A stretch of DNA of 64,000 nt from Gallaecimonas mangrovi (GTDB lineage: Bacteria > Pseudomonadota > Gammaproteobacteria > Enterobacterales > Gallaecimonadaceae): assembly GCF_003367375.1 (NCBI RefSeq), contig NZ_CP031416.1:1309501-1373500 (forward strand), given 5' to 3'. Both the position numbers and the translations under genes were made by a program. Below, in pieces: positions 26,199 through 36,529 of the stretch; positions within the stretch are counted from its first letter, which is position 1, and each line of letters starts with the position of its first letter. The notes under the pieces were generated by a model. The model made no database searches, was not told the origin of the DNA, and saw nothing but the letters and a program-made list of their open reading frames with translations.

Positions 26199-28049
26199 AT
26201 GACCACCCAAACCCATGGTTTTCAAACCGAAGTACAGCAACTGCTGCAATTGATGATCCATTCTCTGTATTCCAACAGAGATATTTTTCTGCGCGAATTG
26301 ATTTCCAATGCCGCCGACGCGGCGGACAAGCTGCGTTTTAAAGCCCTGGAAAACGCCGACCTTTACGAAGGTGACGGCGACCTGAAAGTGCGCATCCGTG
26401 CTGACAAAGATAAAGGCACCTTGACCATCAGCGATAACGGTATCGGCATGACCGAAAGCGAGATCGTTGAGCACCTTGGCACCATTGCCAAATCGGGCAC
26501 CAAGGCCTTCTTCCAAAATCTCTCGGGTGATGCCGCTAAAGACTCCCAGCTGATTGGCCAATTTGGGGTGGGTTTCTACTCCGCCTTTATCGTTGCCGAC
26601 GAAGTGGAAGTGCACAGCCGCGCCGCCGGTGAAAAAGCCGGTGTCATGTGGCGCTCCAAAGGTGAAGGCACTTTTGAAACCGGCGCCAGCGACAAAACCA
26701 GTCGTGGTACCGACATCATCCTGCACCTTAAAGAAGACGATAAAGACTTCTTAGAAACCTCTAAGTTAGAAGAAGTCATCCACACCTATTCCGACCATAT
26801 CGGTGTGCCGGTAGAGCTTTACAAGCCCGGCAAGGAAGAAGGGGAAGAGGGCGGTTTTGAAGCCGTTAACCAAGGCACGGCGCTGTGGACCAAAGCCAAG
26901 AGCGAGGTCAGCCACGAAGAATACGTGAGCTTTTATCAGCATATATCCCATGACTTTGGCGAGCCGCTGACCTGGAGCCACAACAAGGTGGAAGGTAAGC
27001 ACGAATACACCTCTTTGTTGTACGTGCCGAAAAAAGCGCCTTGGGATCTGTACCAGCGCGAGCGTCAGCACGGCCTTAAGCTGTATGTGAAACGTGTTTT
27101 CATCATGGACGACGCCGAAGTTTTCTTGCCGCAGTACCTGCGTTTTATCAAAGGGTTAGTGGATTCTGCCGACTTGCCGCTCAACGTTAGCCGCGAAATT
27201 TTGCAAGACTCCAAACTGACTCAGTCGATGAAAGGCGCCATTACCAAGCGCATTTTGTCGATGCTGGAAAAGCTGGCTAAAGACAAGCCGGAAGAATACA
27301 ACGAGTTTTGGAAGAACTTCGGTACCGTGCTTAAAGAAGGGCCGGCCGAAGACTTTGCTAACCGCGAAGCGGTAGCCGGGTTGCTGCGTTTCTATTCCAC
27401 TCACTTTGATGACACCGAGCATCTGGTGAGCCTGGATGAGTACCTCGAACGCATGCCAGAGGGCCAAGACAAAATTTACTACGTGGTGGCCGACAGCTTT
27501 AACGCCGCGCGTTTTAGCCCACACCTGGAAGTCCTGCGTAAAAAAGGCTTTGAGGTACTGCTGCTGAGTGAGCGCATCGACGACTGGATGATGAGCCATC
27601 TCAGCGAGTACAAAGGCAAAGCCTTTGCTTCTGTCACCCGTGGTGAGCTTGATATTGAAGCCAGCGACGAAGAAAAAGCGGCCGAAAAAGCCATTGAAGG
27701 TGTGCTGGGCCGGGTTAAAGAAAGCCTGGCTGACAAGGTCACCGAGGTGCGTTTTACCCACCGCCTGACCGATTCGCCAGCCTGTGTGGTAACCGACGAG
27801 AACGGCATGTCCAGCCAAATGGCAAAACTGCTGGCCTCTGTTGGCCAGGCCGCACCTGAGGTCACTTACATTTTTGAATTAAACCCCGAACACCCGGTGG
27901 TCAAATCCTTGGATGGCCGTGAAGGCGAAGCCTTTGATGACACAGTGGCGTTATTGTTCGAGCAAGCCTTGCTCGCCGAACGGGGCAGCCTGGAAGATCC
28001 TTCCGGTTTTGTGAAGCGGCTTAATAAGTTGATGCTACAAGGCGTCTAA
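26199..28049 (+). CDS. htpG: Molecular chaperone HtpG (Hsp90)
   Basis: 616 residues. It is the bacterial Hsp90. The GHKL ATPase domain shows [20 protein letters not shown] and [11 protein letters not shown]. The middle domain starts near residue 230, and the C-terminal dimerisation domain includes [21 protein letters not shown] precedes the ATG. The heat-shock promoter lies upstream and a hairpin follows the gene. Confidence 0.98.
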   Translation: MTTQTHGFQTEVQQLLQLMIHSLYSNRDIFLRELISNAADAADKLRFKALENADLYEGDGDLKVRIRADKDKGTLTISDNGIGMTESEIVEHLGTIAKSGTKAFFQNLSGDAAKDSQLIGQFGVGFYSAFIVADEVEVHSRAAGEKAGVMWRSKGEGTFETGASDKTSRGTDIILHLKEDDKDFLETSKLEEVIHTYSDHIGVPVELYKPGKEEGEEGGFEAVNQGTALWTKAKSEVSHEEYVSFYQHISHDFGEPLTWSHNKVEGKHEYTSLLYVPKKAPWDLYQRERQHGLKLYVKRVFIMDDAEVFLPQYLRFIKGLVDSADLPLNVSREILQDSKLTQSMKGAITKRILSMLEKLAKDKPEEYNEFWKNFGTVLKEGPAEDFANREAVAGLLRFYSTHFDDTEHLVSLDEYLERMPEGQDKIYYVVADSFNAARFSPHLEVLRKKGFEVLLLSERIDDWMMSHLSEYKGKAFASVTRGELDIEASDEEKAAEKAIEGVLGRVKESLADKVTEVRFTHRLTDSPACVVTDENGMSSQMAKLLASVGQAAPEVTYIFELNPEHPVVKSLDGREGEAFDDTVALLFEQALLAERGSLEDPSGFVKRLNKLMLQGV

Positions 28050-28062
28050 GCTGTACAGAGTG

Positions 28063-28091
28063 AAGGGCAGCGAATGCTGCCCTTGTTCTTT
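28063..28091 (+). terminator. Probable terminator after htpG
   Basis: AAGGGCAGC/GCTGCCCTT is a perfect 9-bp stem with a GAAT loop, followed by a T-rich tail (GTTCTTT). Confidence 0.65.
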
Positions 28092-28243
28092 CCTTCATGG
28101 CTTTGGCTGTGTACCCTATCGGGCAAGAACAGCACACTTTTCGGCGCGATTTCCTTTAAAGGTTTGAAATGGAACACCTTTAAAGAACTTATGCAGCGAC
28201 CTTTAGCCACAAGCTAACCCTGTCGCGTCCGCTTTATCATTAA

Positions 28244-28903
<660 letters not shown>

Positions 28904-28935
28904 GAAAAAAGGCCCCGATAAGGGGCTTTTTTTTC
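28904..28935 (+). terminator. Terminator after adk
   Basis: GCCCC/GGGGC stem, six A before and eight T after. Confidence 0.92.
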
Positions 28936-29003
28936 GTATCCTAATGACGTAATTCGATTTTTTGGCCGTATAACCTCAGCCAGAATGATGAAGAGGATGC
29001 GAC

Positions 29004-30089
29004 ATGGCCTACAAAGGCAGCCCCCAGTTTACCCATGGTCAGCCCCAAAAAATTGGGGTGTTGGTGACCAACCTTGGCACCCCCGATGCGCCAACCAAAA
29101 AGGCACTGCGCCGCTATTTAAAAGAGTTTTTATCCGATCCGCGTGTGGTGGAAATTCCCAAGCCGATTTGGTGGCTCATTCTTAACGGCATCATTCTTAA
29201 CACCCGTCCGGAAAAGTCGGCCCACGCCTACCAAAGCGTTTGGACCGAGCGCGGCTCGCCGTTGTTGTATCACACCGAAGATCAGGCCAAAGCCCTTGCC
29301 GAACGTTTTAATAGCGAACACGGCGATAAGGTCGAAGTGGCCTTTGCCATGCGTTATGGCAAGCCCTCTATTAACGACGGTGTACAGCAATTAATGGACA
29401 AAGGGGTAGACCGGCTGGTGGTGTTGCCGCTGTATCCGCAATATTGCGCCAGCACCAGTGCCTCGACCCTGGACAAGTTAAGTGATGACCTGCGCCGCCG
29501 CCGCTGGTTGCCGCAGCTGCGGTTTATCAGTCATTACCATGACTTTGGCCCTTACATTGAAGCGGTTGCCAACAGCATTGAAGCACATTGGGCCGAACAT
29601 GGCCGCGCCGAGAAGTTACTGCTGTCTTTCCATGGCATTCCCAAGCGCAACCTCAAGCTTGGCGACCCCTATTTCTGCGAATGCCAGAAAACGGCAAGGT
29701 TGCTGCGCGAGCGCCTTGGCTTGGATGAAAAGCAGCTTCTTACCACCTTTCAGTCGCGCTTTGGTAAGGCTGAATGGCTCAAACCCTATACCGATGCCAC
29801 CCTCAAAAAGCTGGCAAAAGACGGGGTTAAATCGGTGCAAGTGGTTTGCCCGGGTTTTTCAGCCGATTGCTTGGAAACCATTGAAGAAATTGGTGTTGAA
29901 AACCGCGGCTATTTCTTAGAAGGCGGCGGCGAGCGCTACGAGTACATCCCGGCGCTAAACGCCAGCAGCGGCCATATTGACGCCCTCTACCAGCTTATCT
30001 GCCAGAACATGAGCGATTGGCTGGCAGCACCGCTGGAAAACCATCAACCGCAAGCGGCGTTAGCCAAAGCCTTAGGCGCCAAACGCTGA
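29004..30089 (+). CDS. hemH: Ferrochelatase
   Basis: 361 residues. It inserts ferrous iron into protoporphyrin IX, the last step of haem synthesis, at the inner-membrane surface. Visible motifs are VTNLGTPDAPT at the N terminus, the catalytic-His segment LLSFHGIPKRNL, and CPGFSADCLETIEEI with the conserved Glu residues. It is somewhat longer than the E. coli enzyme (320), mainly at the C terminus. adk-hemH-gsk order matches E. coli except that aes is absent. Confidence 0.97.
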   Translation: MAYKGSPQFTHGQPQKIGVLVTNLGTPDAPTKKALRRYLKEFLSDPRVVEIPKPIWWLILNGIILNTRPEKSAHAYQSVWTERGSPLLYHTEDQAKALAERFNSEHGDKVEVAFAMRYGKPSINDGVQQLMDKGVDRLVVLPLYPQYCASTSASTLDKLSDDLRRRRWLPQLRFISHYHDFGPYIEAVANSIEAHWAEHGRAEKLLLSFHGIPKRNLKLGDPYFCECQKTARLLRERLGLDEKQLLTTFQSRFGKAEWLKPYTDATLKKLAKDGVKSVQVVCPGFSADCLETIEEIGVENRGYFLEGGGERYEYIPALNASSGHIDALYQLICQNMSDWLAAPLENHQPQAALAKALGAKR

Positions 30090-30098
30090 TAAATTGCA

Positions 30099-30130
30099 AG
30101 GCCGGTCGCCTTTGGCGGCCCGGCTTTTTG
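30099..30130 (+). terminator. Terminator after hemH
   Basis: GCCGG-GCC arms pair with GGC-CCGGC arms in a GC-rich hairpin followed by TTTTTG. Confidence 0.75.
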
Positions 30131-30232
30131 TGCTGTTTTTGATAGAAATCGTTTTCCCAAAAACAGAGCGGTGAGTTGTCGTTCAGCTTCTGCTACTATC
30201 GCCGCCCTCAAAGGGTTCCTTGAGTAGGTCAG

Positions 30233-31537
30233 ATGAAATTCCCCGGTCAGCGCAAGAGTAAGCATTTTTTCCCGGTTGAAAGCCGCGATCCGCTGCTCAG
30301 CGAGTTGTCGCCCCTGAATAAACCCATTGCCAGCCATATTTGTGGCATCGATCAGGTGATGGTTGATATCGAAGCCCATGTCCCCGACAGCTTTTTGGAG
30401 AAATACCAACTTTCCAAAGGCCATTCGATGTTAATTGACCCGGCTAAAGCCGCTGCTATTTATCAGGAGCTGACCGAGCAAAACCTCATTGTGTCGGAAT
30501 TTGCTGGCGGCACTATCGGTAACACGCTGCACAACTATTCGGTGCTGTCTGACGACCGCTCGGTGCTATTTGGGGTAATGAACGAGTCCATTCGGGTGGG
30601 CAGCTCTTCCTACCGCTACCTGTGCAACACCTCATCGAAGGTTGACCTTAACTTTCTGCAACCGGCCACCGGCTCTATTGGCCAATGCATTACCCTGATA
30701 GCCCCCGATGGCGAGCGCAGCTTTGCCATCAACAAAGGGGTTATGGATCTTTTAGAAAGCCACTACCTTGACCAAACCATGGTGCAAACCGGTTCGGCGT
30801 TGGTGATTTCCGCCTATTTGGTGCGTTGTGAAGACCACGAACCAATGAAGGCCACCACCTTGCAAGCGGTGGCTTGGGCCAAGAGCGCTGGTGTACCGGT
30901 GGTGTTGACCATGGGTACCAAGTTCATTGTTGAAGACCGCAAAGACTGGTGGCGCGATTTTATTCGCGACAATGTGACCGTGGTCGCCATGAATGAAGAC
31001 GAAGCCCAAGCCCTAACGGGTGAAGCCGATCCGTTGCTGGCCTGTGAAAAGGTACTGGACTGGACCGATATGGTGCTGTGCACCGCCGGCCCTCTAGGCC
31101 TTTATTTGGCCTCTTATGTCGATGAAGAGCAAAAGCGGGAAACCAATCGCCAGCTGTTGCCGGGCGCCCTTGCCGAATTTAACCGTTATGAGTTTTCGCG
31201 GCCGATGGCCAAGGGTGACTGTGAAACGCCGCTTAAGGTCTATACCCACATCTCGCCTTATATGGGCGGCCCCGACAGCATCAAAAACACCAATGGTGCC
31301 GGTGATGGCGCCCTGGCGGCGCTATTACATGATATGGCCGCCAATGATTATCATCGCCTTAATGTGCCGGGTAGCTCGAAGCACATGGTCAAGTACCTGG
31401 CATATTCATCGCTGTCGCAGATCAGTAAATACGCCAACCGGGTCAGTTACGAGGTTTTGGTGCAACATTCACCAAGGCTGTCAAAAGGCCTGCCAGAGCG
31501 CGAAGACAGCCTGGAAGAAGCTTACTGGGATAGATAA
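30233..31537 (+). CDS. gsk: Inosine-guanosine kinase
   Basis: 434 residues of the PfkB sugar-kinase superfamily. It phosphorylates inosine and guanosine in purine salvage. The N-terminal MKFPGQRKSKHFFPVE and the GIDQVMVDIEAHVPDSFL segment are typical of Gsk. The PfkB signature with the catalytic Asp is NTNGAGDGALAALLHD (near residue 350). It is encoded next to hemH as in E. coli. Confidence 0.97.
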   Translation: MKFPGQRKSKHFFPVESRDPLLSELSPLNKPIASHICGIDQVMVDIEAHVPDSFLEKYQLSKGHSMLIDPAKAAAIYQELTEQNLIVSEFAGGTIGNTLHNYSVLSDDRSVLFGVMNESIRVGSSSYRYLCNTSSKVDLNFLQPATGSIGQCITLIAPDGERSFAINKGVMDLLESHYLDQTMVQTGSALVISAYLVRCEDHEPMKATTLQAVAWAKSAGVPVVLTMGTKFIVEDRKDWWRDFIRDNVTVVAMNEDEAQALTGEADPLLACEKVLDWTDMVLCTAGPLGLYLASYVDEEQKRETNRQLLPGALAEFNRYEFSRPMAKGDCETPLKVYTHISPYMGGPDSIKNTNGAGDGALAALLHDMAANDYHRLNVPGSSKHMVKYLAYSSLSQISKYANRVSYEVLVQHSPRLSKGLPEREDSLEEAYWDR

Positions 31538-31560
31538 AACGCGCCCTTGGGCGCGTTTTT
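31536..31560. terminator. Bidirectional terminator between gsk and the 31.6 kb membrane-protein gene
   Basis: AAAACGCGCCC/GGGCGCGTTTT stem with a TT loop. A- and T-runs on either side allow use in both directions. The stop codon of the convergent gene overlaps its edge. Confidence 0.85.
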
Positions 31561-32143
31561 ACTTTTCGTTGCTGGCGTTTTGCATGCGCTGGGCAGTGGT
31601 TTCCATGGCGCTGGTGTAGAGCTTCATGATTTTATTGACCGCATCGGAGCCGCCAGCCAAGACGGTGCCGCTTAAGAGCACGTCCAAGGTCACAAAAAGG
31701 TGATGTTGCCAGGGTTGGCTGGGCATGGCTTCGACCAAGCTGCCTAAAATACGCACCCCCACCAGTGACACTAGGGTGCCAATGGTCAGGCCAATCCATT
31801 GTGCCATTTGCCTGGACTGTGCCCGGTACAAAGTGCGTTGGTGCTGCAGCTCTGCCAGGGCTTTTTGCTGGGGCTCGATGCTATTGCCCTGGGCGGCTTT
31901 TAATGCCTCTTGGCGCTGGCGCAGCTCAAGATCGAGCTTATCCGCGCCGCTACTTCGCCAGGTAGATAAAAAGATCTCGGTGGCTCTTTCCACCAACAAT
32001 GAGATAAGCACCAGATAGCCAAACAAGGCCGGTACATTGGTAATGGCGTCGGGTTTGAAGTTAAGCACTTGTGGCGTTGAAAAATAGGTGGTGGCCGCAA
32101 GGCCAACAATAATAGCGGCGCCGCCAATTCGTCGCAGTGACAT
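31559..32143 (-). CDS. Unrecognised membrane protein with coiled coil
   Basis: 194 residues; I do not recognise the family. There is a hydrophobic segment at about 7-25 and a second at about 38-58 (VPALFGYLVLISLLVERATEIFL). A charged Gln/Lys/Glu-rich coiled coil lies at about 70-115. Two further hydrophobic stretches are WIGLTIGTLVSLVGVRILGS and a Gly/Ala-rich one (LLSGTVLAGGSDAVNKIMKLY). The VERATEIFL and GGSDAVNKI pieces look conserved in character. It is monocistronic and convergent with gsk. The start ATG has AAGGA upstream on the minus strand. A real gene by composition; function unknown. Confidence 0.75.
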   Translation of the reverse strand: MSLRRIGGAAIIVGLAATTYFSTPQVLNFKPDAITNVPALFGYLVLISLLVERATEIFLSTWRSSGADKLDLELRQRQEALKAAQGNSIEPQQKALAELQHQRTLYRAQSRQMAQWIGLTIGTLVSLVGVRILGSLVEAMPSQPWQHHLFVTLDVLLSGTVLAGGSDAVNKIMKLYTSAMETTAQRMQNASNEK

Positions 32144-32307
32144 GACAGAGTCCCTTCCTTTTTAAACATCAATAATGGAGAGGGCACTAAAGTGATAGGT
32201 TGCGGCAAAAGTGTCAACTTCAATGCTAATTTTCAAAGGGTTTCGATACTTAGCGCCAAGCGCGCTAAGATAGGTCCCTCAACAAGCATAGGTATTTAAA
32301 CGCTTTC

Positions 32308-33408
32308 ATGAATAACAACAACGGTGCCGACCCTTTCGAGGAGATCCGCCCCTATCAGGATGATGACGTGCCAGCGGTACTGGCCGGTCTTTGCAGTAAC
32401 CAGGAATTTATCGAGCTTATTAGCCGTTACGAATTTCCCCGTTTAGATAAATGGCTGCCTTTTTTCACCCGGCGAATTGTCCAAAAACAGCTTACCCAGC
32501 GTTTGGGCGGCATTAAGGACGTGGCGGGTTTTCAAATTCAGATCCGCGACTTTCTATCAAAAGACTTAGCGAAAACAGCCGACGGCGTGAGCTGGTCGGG
32601 GGTGGACGGCCTTGCCAAGGATAAGCCGTATTTGTTTGTCTCCAATCACCGCGACATTGCTCTTGATCCGGCGCTGGTTAACTGGGTATGCCACCAGGTG
32701 GGCATGCAAACCGCCCGCATTGGTATTGGCGATAACTTATTGAAAAAGCCCTACGTTAATGACCTGATGCGGCTTAATAAGAGCTTTATCGTTAAGCGCT
32801 CAGCCAAAGGCGTGCGTGAGCTTGCGGCGGCGATGACGGTGCTGTCGTCTTATCTTGATAGCAGTATTCAAACCGGCCATAGCGTTTGGATAGCCCAGCG
32901 TGAAGGCCGCGCTAAAGACGGAAATGACCAAACCGATCCGGCGCTGTTAAAAATGTTTTATTTAAGCCACCGCAAGCAGCGCAGCTTTGCAGAAATGGTC
33001 GAGCGGCTCAACATAGTGCCGGTGGCCATCAGTTATGAATTTGACCCCTGCGATCGCTTAAAAGCCAAAGAGTTGGCCACCCTTGCTCGTACTGGCTGCT
33101 ATGAGAAACAGCCTTATGAAGATTTACAAGCCATGGCGATGGGGTTCACCGGCCACAAGGGGCGCATTCATGTCGGTTTTGGCACACCGGTAAGCGGCGA
33201 AGGTATTGAGGGGCCGGACCAACTTGCTGCCATTATCGACCAGCAAATTCATCACAACTACAAACTGTTCCCGACCCATTTGTCGGCAGCGGGCGAGGGC
33301 GACTTAAGCTGGTTTAAGGCCCGTACTCAAGGGATGAGTGATGACGAAAAAGCCTTGATGCAAGCCGCTTACGCCAGGCCGGTTATTAACGCCCGGCAAA
33401 CCGGCTAA
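32308..33408 (+). CDS. PlsC-like acyltransferase family protein
   Basis: 366 residues. The lysophosphatidate-acyltransferase-like region is about 90-270. The catalytic-block equivalent is FVSNHRDIALDPALVN, with NHRD in place of the usual HxxxxD, and the later block is WIAQREGRAKDG (in place of FPEGTRS). An N-terminal region of about 100 residues and a C-terminal extension have no assignment. The likely role is acylation of a glycerophospholipid or related acceptor at the inner membrane; the substrate cannot be read from sequence. It is a single gene, convergent with phoQ. Confidence 0.8.
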   Translation: MNNNNGADPFEEIRPYQDDDVPAVLAGLCSNQEFIELISRYEFPRLDKWLPFFTRRIVQKQLTQRLGGIKDVAGFQIQIRDFLSKDLAKTADGVSWSGVDGLAKDKPYLFVSNHRDIALDPALVNWVCHQVGMQTARIGIGDNLLKKPYVNDLMRLNKSFIVKRSAKGVRELAAAMTVLSSYLDSSIQTGHSVWIAQREGRAKDGNDQTDPALLKMFYLSHRKQRSFAEMVERLNIVPVAISYEFDPCDRLKAKELATLARTGCYEKQPYEDLQAMAMGFTGHKGRIHVGFGTPVSGEGIEGPDQLAAIIDQQIHHNYKLFPTHLSAAGEGDLSWFKARTQGMSDDEKALMQAAYARPVINARQTG

Positions 33409-33432
33409 ATAGTCGCCTTTGGGGTGGCAGCG

Positions 33433-33532
33433 GGTATTGATGACTGACAGCCACACAACGCTTGGCATCATCAATCAATACCTGGCCCCAAGCTTTACTC
33501 TATGCCAGGGCTGTTGCTGGCTAGGGTAAAGC
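33433..33532. other. Structured intergenic element (two adjacent hairpins)
   Basis: GGTATTGA (33433-33440) pairs with TCAATACC (33475-33482), with an inner GCCA/TGGC pair. Next to it an 11-bp stem (33492-33502 with 33522-33532, one G-T wobble) continues into a 5-bp stem (GCCAG/CTGGC) with an 8-nt loop. There is no T-run. It lies between the convergent acyltransferase gene and phoQ. Confidence 0.5.
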
Positions 33533-33584
33533 CAAACCGGCAGCCAGTCGCCACGTTTTCGGCAATCCTTGCTTTGTTCGCGCC

Positions 33585-34964
33585 TTAGTAGTTGCTACCC
33601 AATGGCAAGCTGATATAAAAACGCGCGCCGCCAAGGCCGTCTGCCTGGCTAATGGTCAGTTGGCCATGGTAGGAAGCGACAATATCGGCCACCACCGCCA
33701 AGCCAATACCTTGGCCGGGGTTGCGCGAATCAGCCCTGACGCCGCGCTGTAAGATGCTTTCGCGTTTGTCGACCGGCACGCCCGGGCCATCGTCATCAAT
33801 TTGCAGCTGCAGGTGTTGGCGCTGTTTTTTCTCACCTTCCAGGCTCAAGGTGACTTTTACCTGGCACACGCAAAGCCTGAAGGCGTTTTCCAGCAGATTA
33901 CCCATGACTTCCATCAGGTCACCTTCGTCACCGTCAAAGTAACAGTCATCGGCGGCATCCAGCTCCACATCAACATCTTTGGCGGCGTACACCTTGGTTA
34001 GCGCCCGGCACAGTTTTTCGGCCATGGGTTTGGGGTCGATACGGCTTTGGGCTATGCCTTGGCGGCCGACCACCGCCCTTTTTAGCTGGTAGGTGATGGT
34101 GGTATTCATCCGCTGCGCTTGCTCGATAATATCGGCCAATGGATCTTTGGGGACATCGGGCAGGCTTTCTAAACTTTGTGCCGAGGCCTGAATGGCAGCC
34201 AGCGGCGTTTTCAAACTATGCGCCAGGTCGCCCATGGTGTTTTTCAGGCGTTCACGAGACTCGCGCTCCCGGTACAACAGCGCGTTTAGGGGCCGGGTGA
34301 TGCGGGAAATTTCCATTGGGTAATGGTGCGACAGCTGGCTTCTGTCGCCGCTTTTCATTTCTGACAGCTCGCCTGCCAAAAACCGCAGCGGCTTAAAGCC
34401 CCAGCGCAGTGTCCAGGTGATCACCAGCAGCATTAAAAACAGGCCACCTGTCATCCACAGCAGCACAATAGTGGCAAAGCGTGAGGCATTGCTTTGGTAG
34501 ATTTTGTCTTGGTACATGGTCACCAAGGTGTAGTCCTTGATGGTGTTGCCAACGGGCTGGCGTACCGAAAATTCGTAAATAAAGAAGCCTTCACCCTGCA
34601 GTTTCTTGTGGTAGAACTTGCGGTTGAGGTTGTAGAACACTGGGTGCATTTTAAAGTCGTAGCGATAGCTCGACAGCGACTGCCAAATCAGCTTGCCGTG
34701 TTCATCAAAGATAAGGCCAATATACGGCGATAACGGCTGGTTATAGTTGGGGTTAACCAGTTCATTAGGGAGCCAGCCGGTGCCTTGGGTGTCTTCCAAA
34801 AGTGCAATCAATTCATTGGTGTCTTGCGACAAACCGCGCTCAATATTGGCTTCGGTTGCACTTTGATAAGACTTGATAATGGCAAAACTCACAAAGGCCA
34901 GAAAGACCACCACAGAGACTGTGGTGGCCAACATCACTCGACCTTTGAGGGAAAGCGGACGCAC
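33585..34964 (-). CDS. phoQ: Sensor histidine kinase, PhoQ-like
   Basis: 459 residues. TM1 is about 10-30, the periplasmic sensor about 31-163 and TM2 about 164-186, followed by HAMP (about 187-240). The HisKA H-box is GDLAHSLKTPLAAIQ (His249). The HATPase domain has NLLENAFRLC (N-box), DDDGPGV and GQGIGLAVV. The H-box and GQGIGLAV regions are closest in appearance to E. coli PhoQ, which senses Mg2+ and cationic peptides. It lies 59 nt downstream of phoP on the same strand. Pairing is firm; the PhoQ name is by resemblance. Confidence 0.85.
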   Translation of the reverse strand: MRPLSLKGRVMLATTVSVVVFLAFVSFAIIKSYQSATEANIERGLSQDTNELIALLEDTQGTGWLPNELVNPNYNQPLSPYIGLIFDEHGKLIWQSLSSYRYDFKMHPVFYNLNRKFYHKKLQGEGFFIYEFSVRQPVGNTIKDYTLVTMYQDKIYQSNASRFATIVLLWMTGGLFLMLLVITWTLRWGFKPLRFLAGELSEMKSGDRSQLSHHYPMEISRITRPLNALLYRERESRERLKNTMGDLAHSLKTPLAAIQASAQSLESLPDVPKDPLADIIEQAQRMNTTITYQLKRAVVGRQGIAQSRIDPKPMAEKLCRALTKVYAAKDVDVELDAADDCYFDGDEGDLMEVMGNLLENAFRLCVCQVKVTLSLEGEKKQRQHLQLQIDDDGPGVPVDKRESILQRGVRADSRNPGQGIGLAVVADIVASYHGQLTISQADGLGGARFYISLPLGSNY

Positions 34965-35023
34965 GTAGCGAATACCTTTTATCTATCTATACCGAGGCTA
35001 TCTGGCTGACAGTGTACAGGTTT

Positions 35024-35701
35024 TTACTGGCAAGTTAGCCGGAACATATAGCCTTGGCCACGAATGGTTTCGATTGGCGACAGGGCGTTGTCAGGATCGA
35101 GCTTTTTACGCAGACGGCCAATCAATACTTCGACCACGTTTGAGTCGCGCTCGATATGGTCATCATAAAGCTGTTCCACCAAACGCTGCTTGCTGACCAC
35201 TTCCTGATGATGGCGCATCAAAAATTCCAGCAGTTTATATTCATAGGCGGTCAAGGTCAGCGGATCTTCCTCACGGAAGGCCTGCTTTTTAGCCAAGTCC
35301 AGCTTGAAGGGTTCGGCTTCAATGGTGGGGCTGGCAAAGCCGGCTGCACGCCGAGACAACGCCTGCAAACGGGCGATAAGCTCTTCCATCTGGAAGGGTT
35401 TGACCAAGTAGTCATCGGCACCGGCATCCAGGCCTTCGACCTTGTCTTGCCAGTTACCACGGGCGGTTAGGATAATGATCGGGAAGGTTTTGCCTTCTTC
35501 GCGGAAGGTGCGAATAAGGGTAATGCCGTCCATGCCGGGCAGACCCAAGTCGATAATGGCAACATCCAGTTCGTACTCTTCAGCGAAGAAACGGGCTTCT
35601 TCACCATTAGGCGCAGCGTGCACACCAAAACCGCGTTCAGACAGTTGCACCTTCAAGTGGTGGCGCAGCAGGTTATCATCCTCAACAACTAAAACTTTCA
35701 T
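35024..35701 (-). CDS. phoP: Response regulator, PhoP-like (OmpR family)
   Basis: 225 residues. The receiver domain has the acidic pocket EDD (7-9), phospho-acceptor Asp51 (IIDLGLPGMDG) and Lys101 (YLVKPF). A winged-helix domain follows (LTAYEYKLLEFLMRHHQEVVSKQRL, then RDSNVVEVLIGRLRKKL and IRGQGYMFRL). It is upstream of its kinase in one unit. A PhoP-box-like GGTTTA-N5-TGTCTT lies upstream, hinting at autoregulation. It could be another OmpR-type regulator, but context with the PhoQ-like kinase supports PhoP. Confidence 0.88.
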   Translation of the reverse strand: MKVLVVEDDNLLRHHLKVQLSERGFGVHAAPNGEEARFFAEEYELDVAIIDLGLPGMDGITLIRTFREEGKTFPIIILTARGNWQDKVEGLDAGADDYLVKPFQMEELIARLQALSRRAAGFASPTIEAEPFKLDLAKKQAFREEDPLTLTAYEYKLLEFLMRHHQEVVSKQRLVEQLYDDHIERDSNVVEVLIGRLRKKLDPDNALSPIETIRGQGYMFRLTCQ

Positions 35702-35755
35702 GGGGCCTTTCTCCCTGATGTAGCGTTGAAATCAGGTTAGGTAGGAAGCTGAACG

Positions 35756-35772
35756 AAGACAATCTCTAAACC
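35756..35772 (-). promoter_or_regulatory. PhoP-box-like repeat upstream of phoP
   Basis: On the minus strand the sequence reads GGTTTA, five bases, then TGTCTT, against the (G/T)GTTTA-N5-(G/T)GTTTA consensus. The first half is perfect and the second matches 4 of 6. It sits about 55 nt before the start codon. Confidence 0.35.
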
Positions 35773-35833
35773 TGAACGGCGACAGCGCTTGTTCAGCTTT
35801 CTCATTCATTTTCAAAATTGCTAAGGAGTGCCA

Positions 35834-36529
35834 ATGACTCGCCTTTATCTGCACAGTTCGATGAGTGATAGCCGTCAATGGCGGGCTCTGGAGCAGGTCT
35901 TCCCTGGTGTACTGCACGATTTTTATGGTTATGGCCAGGCACCAGTAGCACCAACTGGCCCATTCTCATTTGACGTTGAATGCGCAAGAATAACAATTAA
36001 TGATGAAATGACGCTTGTGGGACATTCTTATGGCGCGGCAGCAGCCTTGCATCTTGCCGCAAAGTATCCGCAAAAGATAAAAGCGTTGTGCCTTTATGAG
36101 CCGGTTGCCTTCTGGCTGCTCGATAAAAATAGCCCTGAGCGCCAGCAGGCTGAAGCCTTGTCGCACCGCATGGCCGAAATGGATGCGGCCAGTGCTGCCA
36201 GAGCTTTCGTTAACTACTGGAGTGGCGATGGCGCATTTGAAGCGATGAGTGCGTCAAGCCAGCAAAAACTGGCTAGCCAAACCCCGAAAGTGATGCAAGA
36301 TTTTGAAGCCCTGACCGGCGAGCAAAGCGACCCTGCGCTGATTAAGGCGCCGCTGCTGCTACTGGTCGGGAAATTTACCCCGGAGCCGGCCAAAGCCGTT
36401 GCCAGAGAGTTGGCTCGCCGCTTAGCGCAAGCGGAAATCGTTGAGGTAGAAGCCGGGCACATGGGCCCCATTCAGATGCCGGAAAAAGTGTTACCGCTGA
36501 TGGCGGAATTTTTAAAACGCTACGGTTGA
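35834..36529 (+). CDS. Alpha/beta hydrolase
   Basis: 231 residues. The ATG at 35834 is 5 nt after AAGGAG; an in-frame GTG at 35828 overlaps that site. The nucleophile elbow is VGHSYGAA (Ser near residue 67). The catalytic His is probably in VEAGHMGPIQMP near the C terminus, and the acid may be Asp in the SDPALIKAPLLLLVG neighbourhood. The substrate is unknown. It is divergent from phoP and convergent with the cytochrome gene, overlapping the latter's 3' end by 10 nt. Confidence 0.85.
   Translation: MTRLYLHSSMSDSRQWRALEQVFPGVLHDFYGYGQAPVAPTGPFSFDVECARITINDEMTLVGHSYGAAAALHLAAKYPQKIKALCLYEPVAFWLLDKNSPERQQAEALSHRMAEMDAASAARAFVNYWSGDGAFEAMSASSQQKLASQTPKVMQDFEALTGEQSDPALIKAPLLLLVGKFTPEPAKAVARELARRLAQAEIVEVEAGHMGPIQMPEKVLPLMAEFLKRYG

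Noticed and set aside
26124-27818. Minus-strand ORFs of 200 and 220 residues opposite htpG
   Set aside because: Antisense shadows of a conserved, strongly codon-biased gene; no family resemblance.
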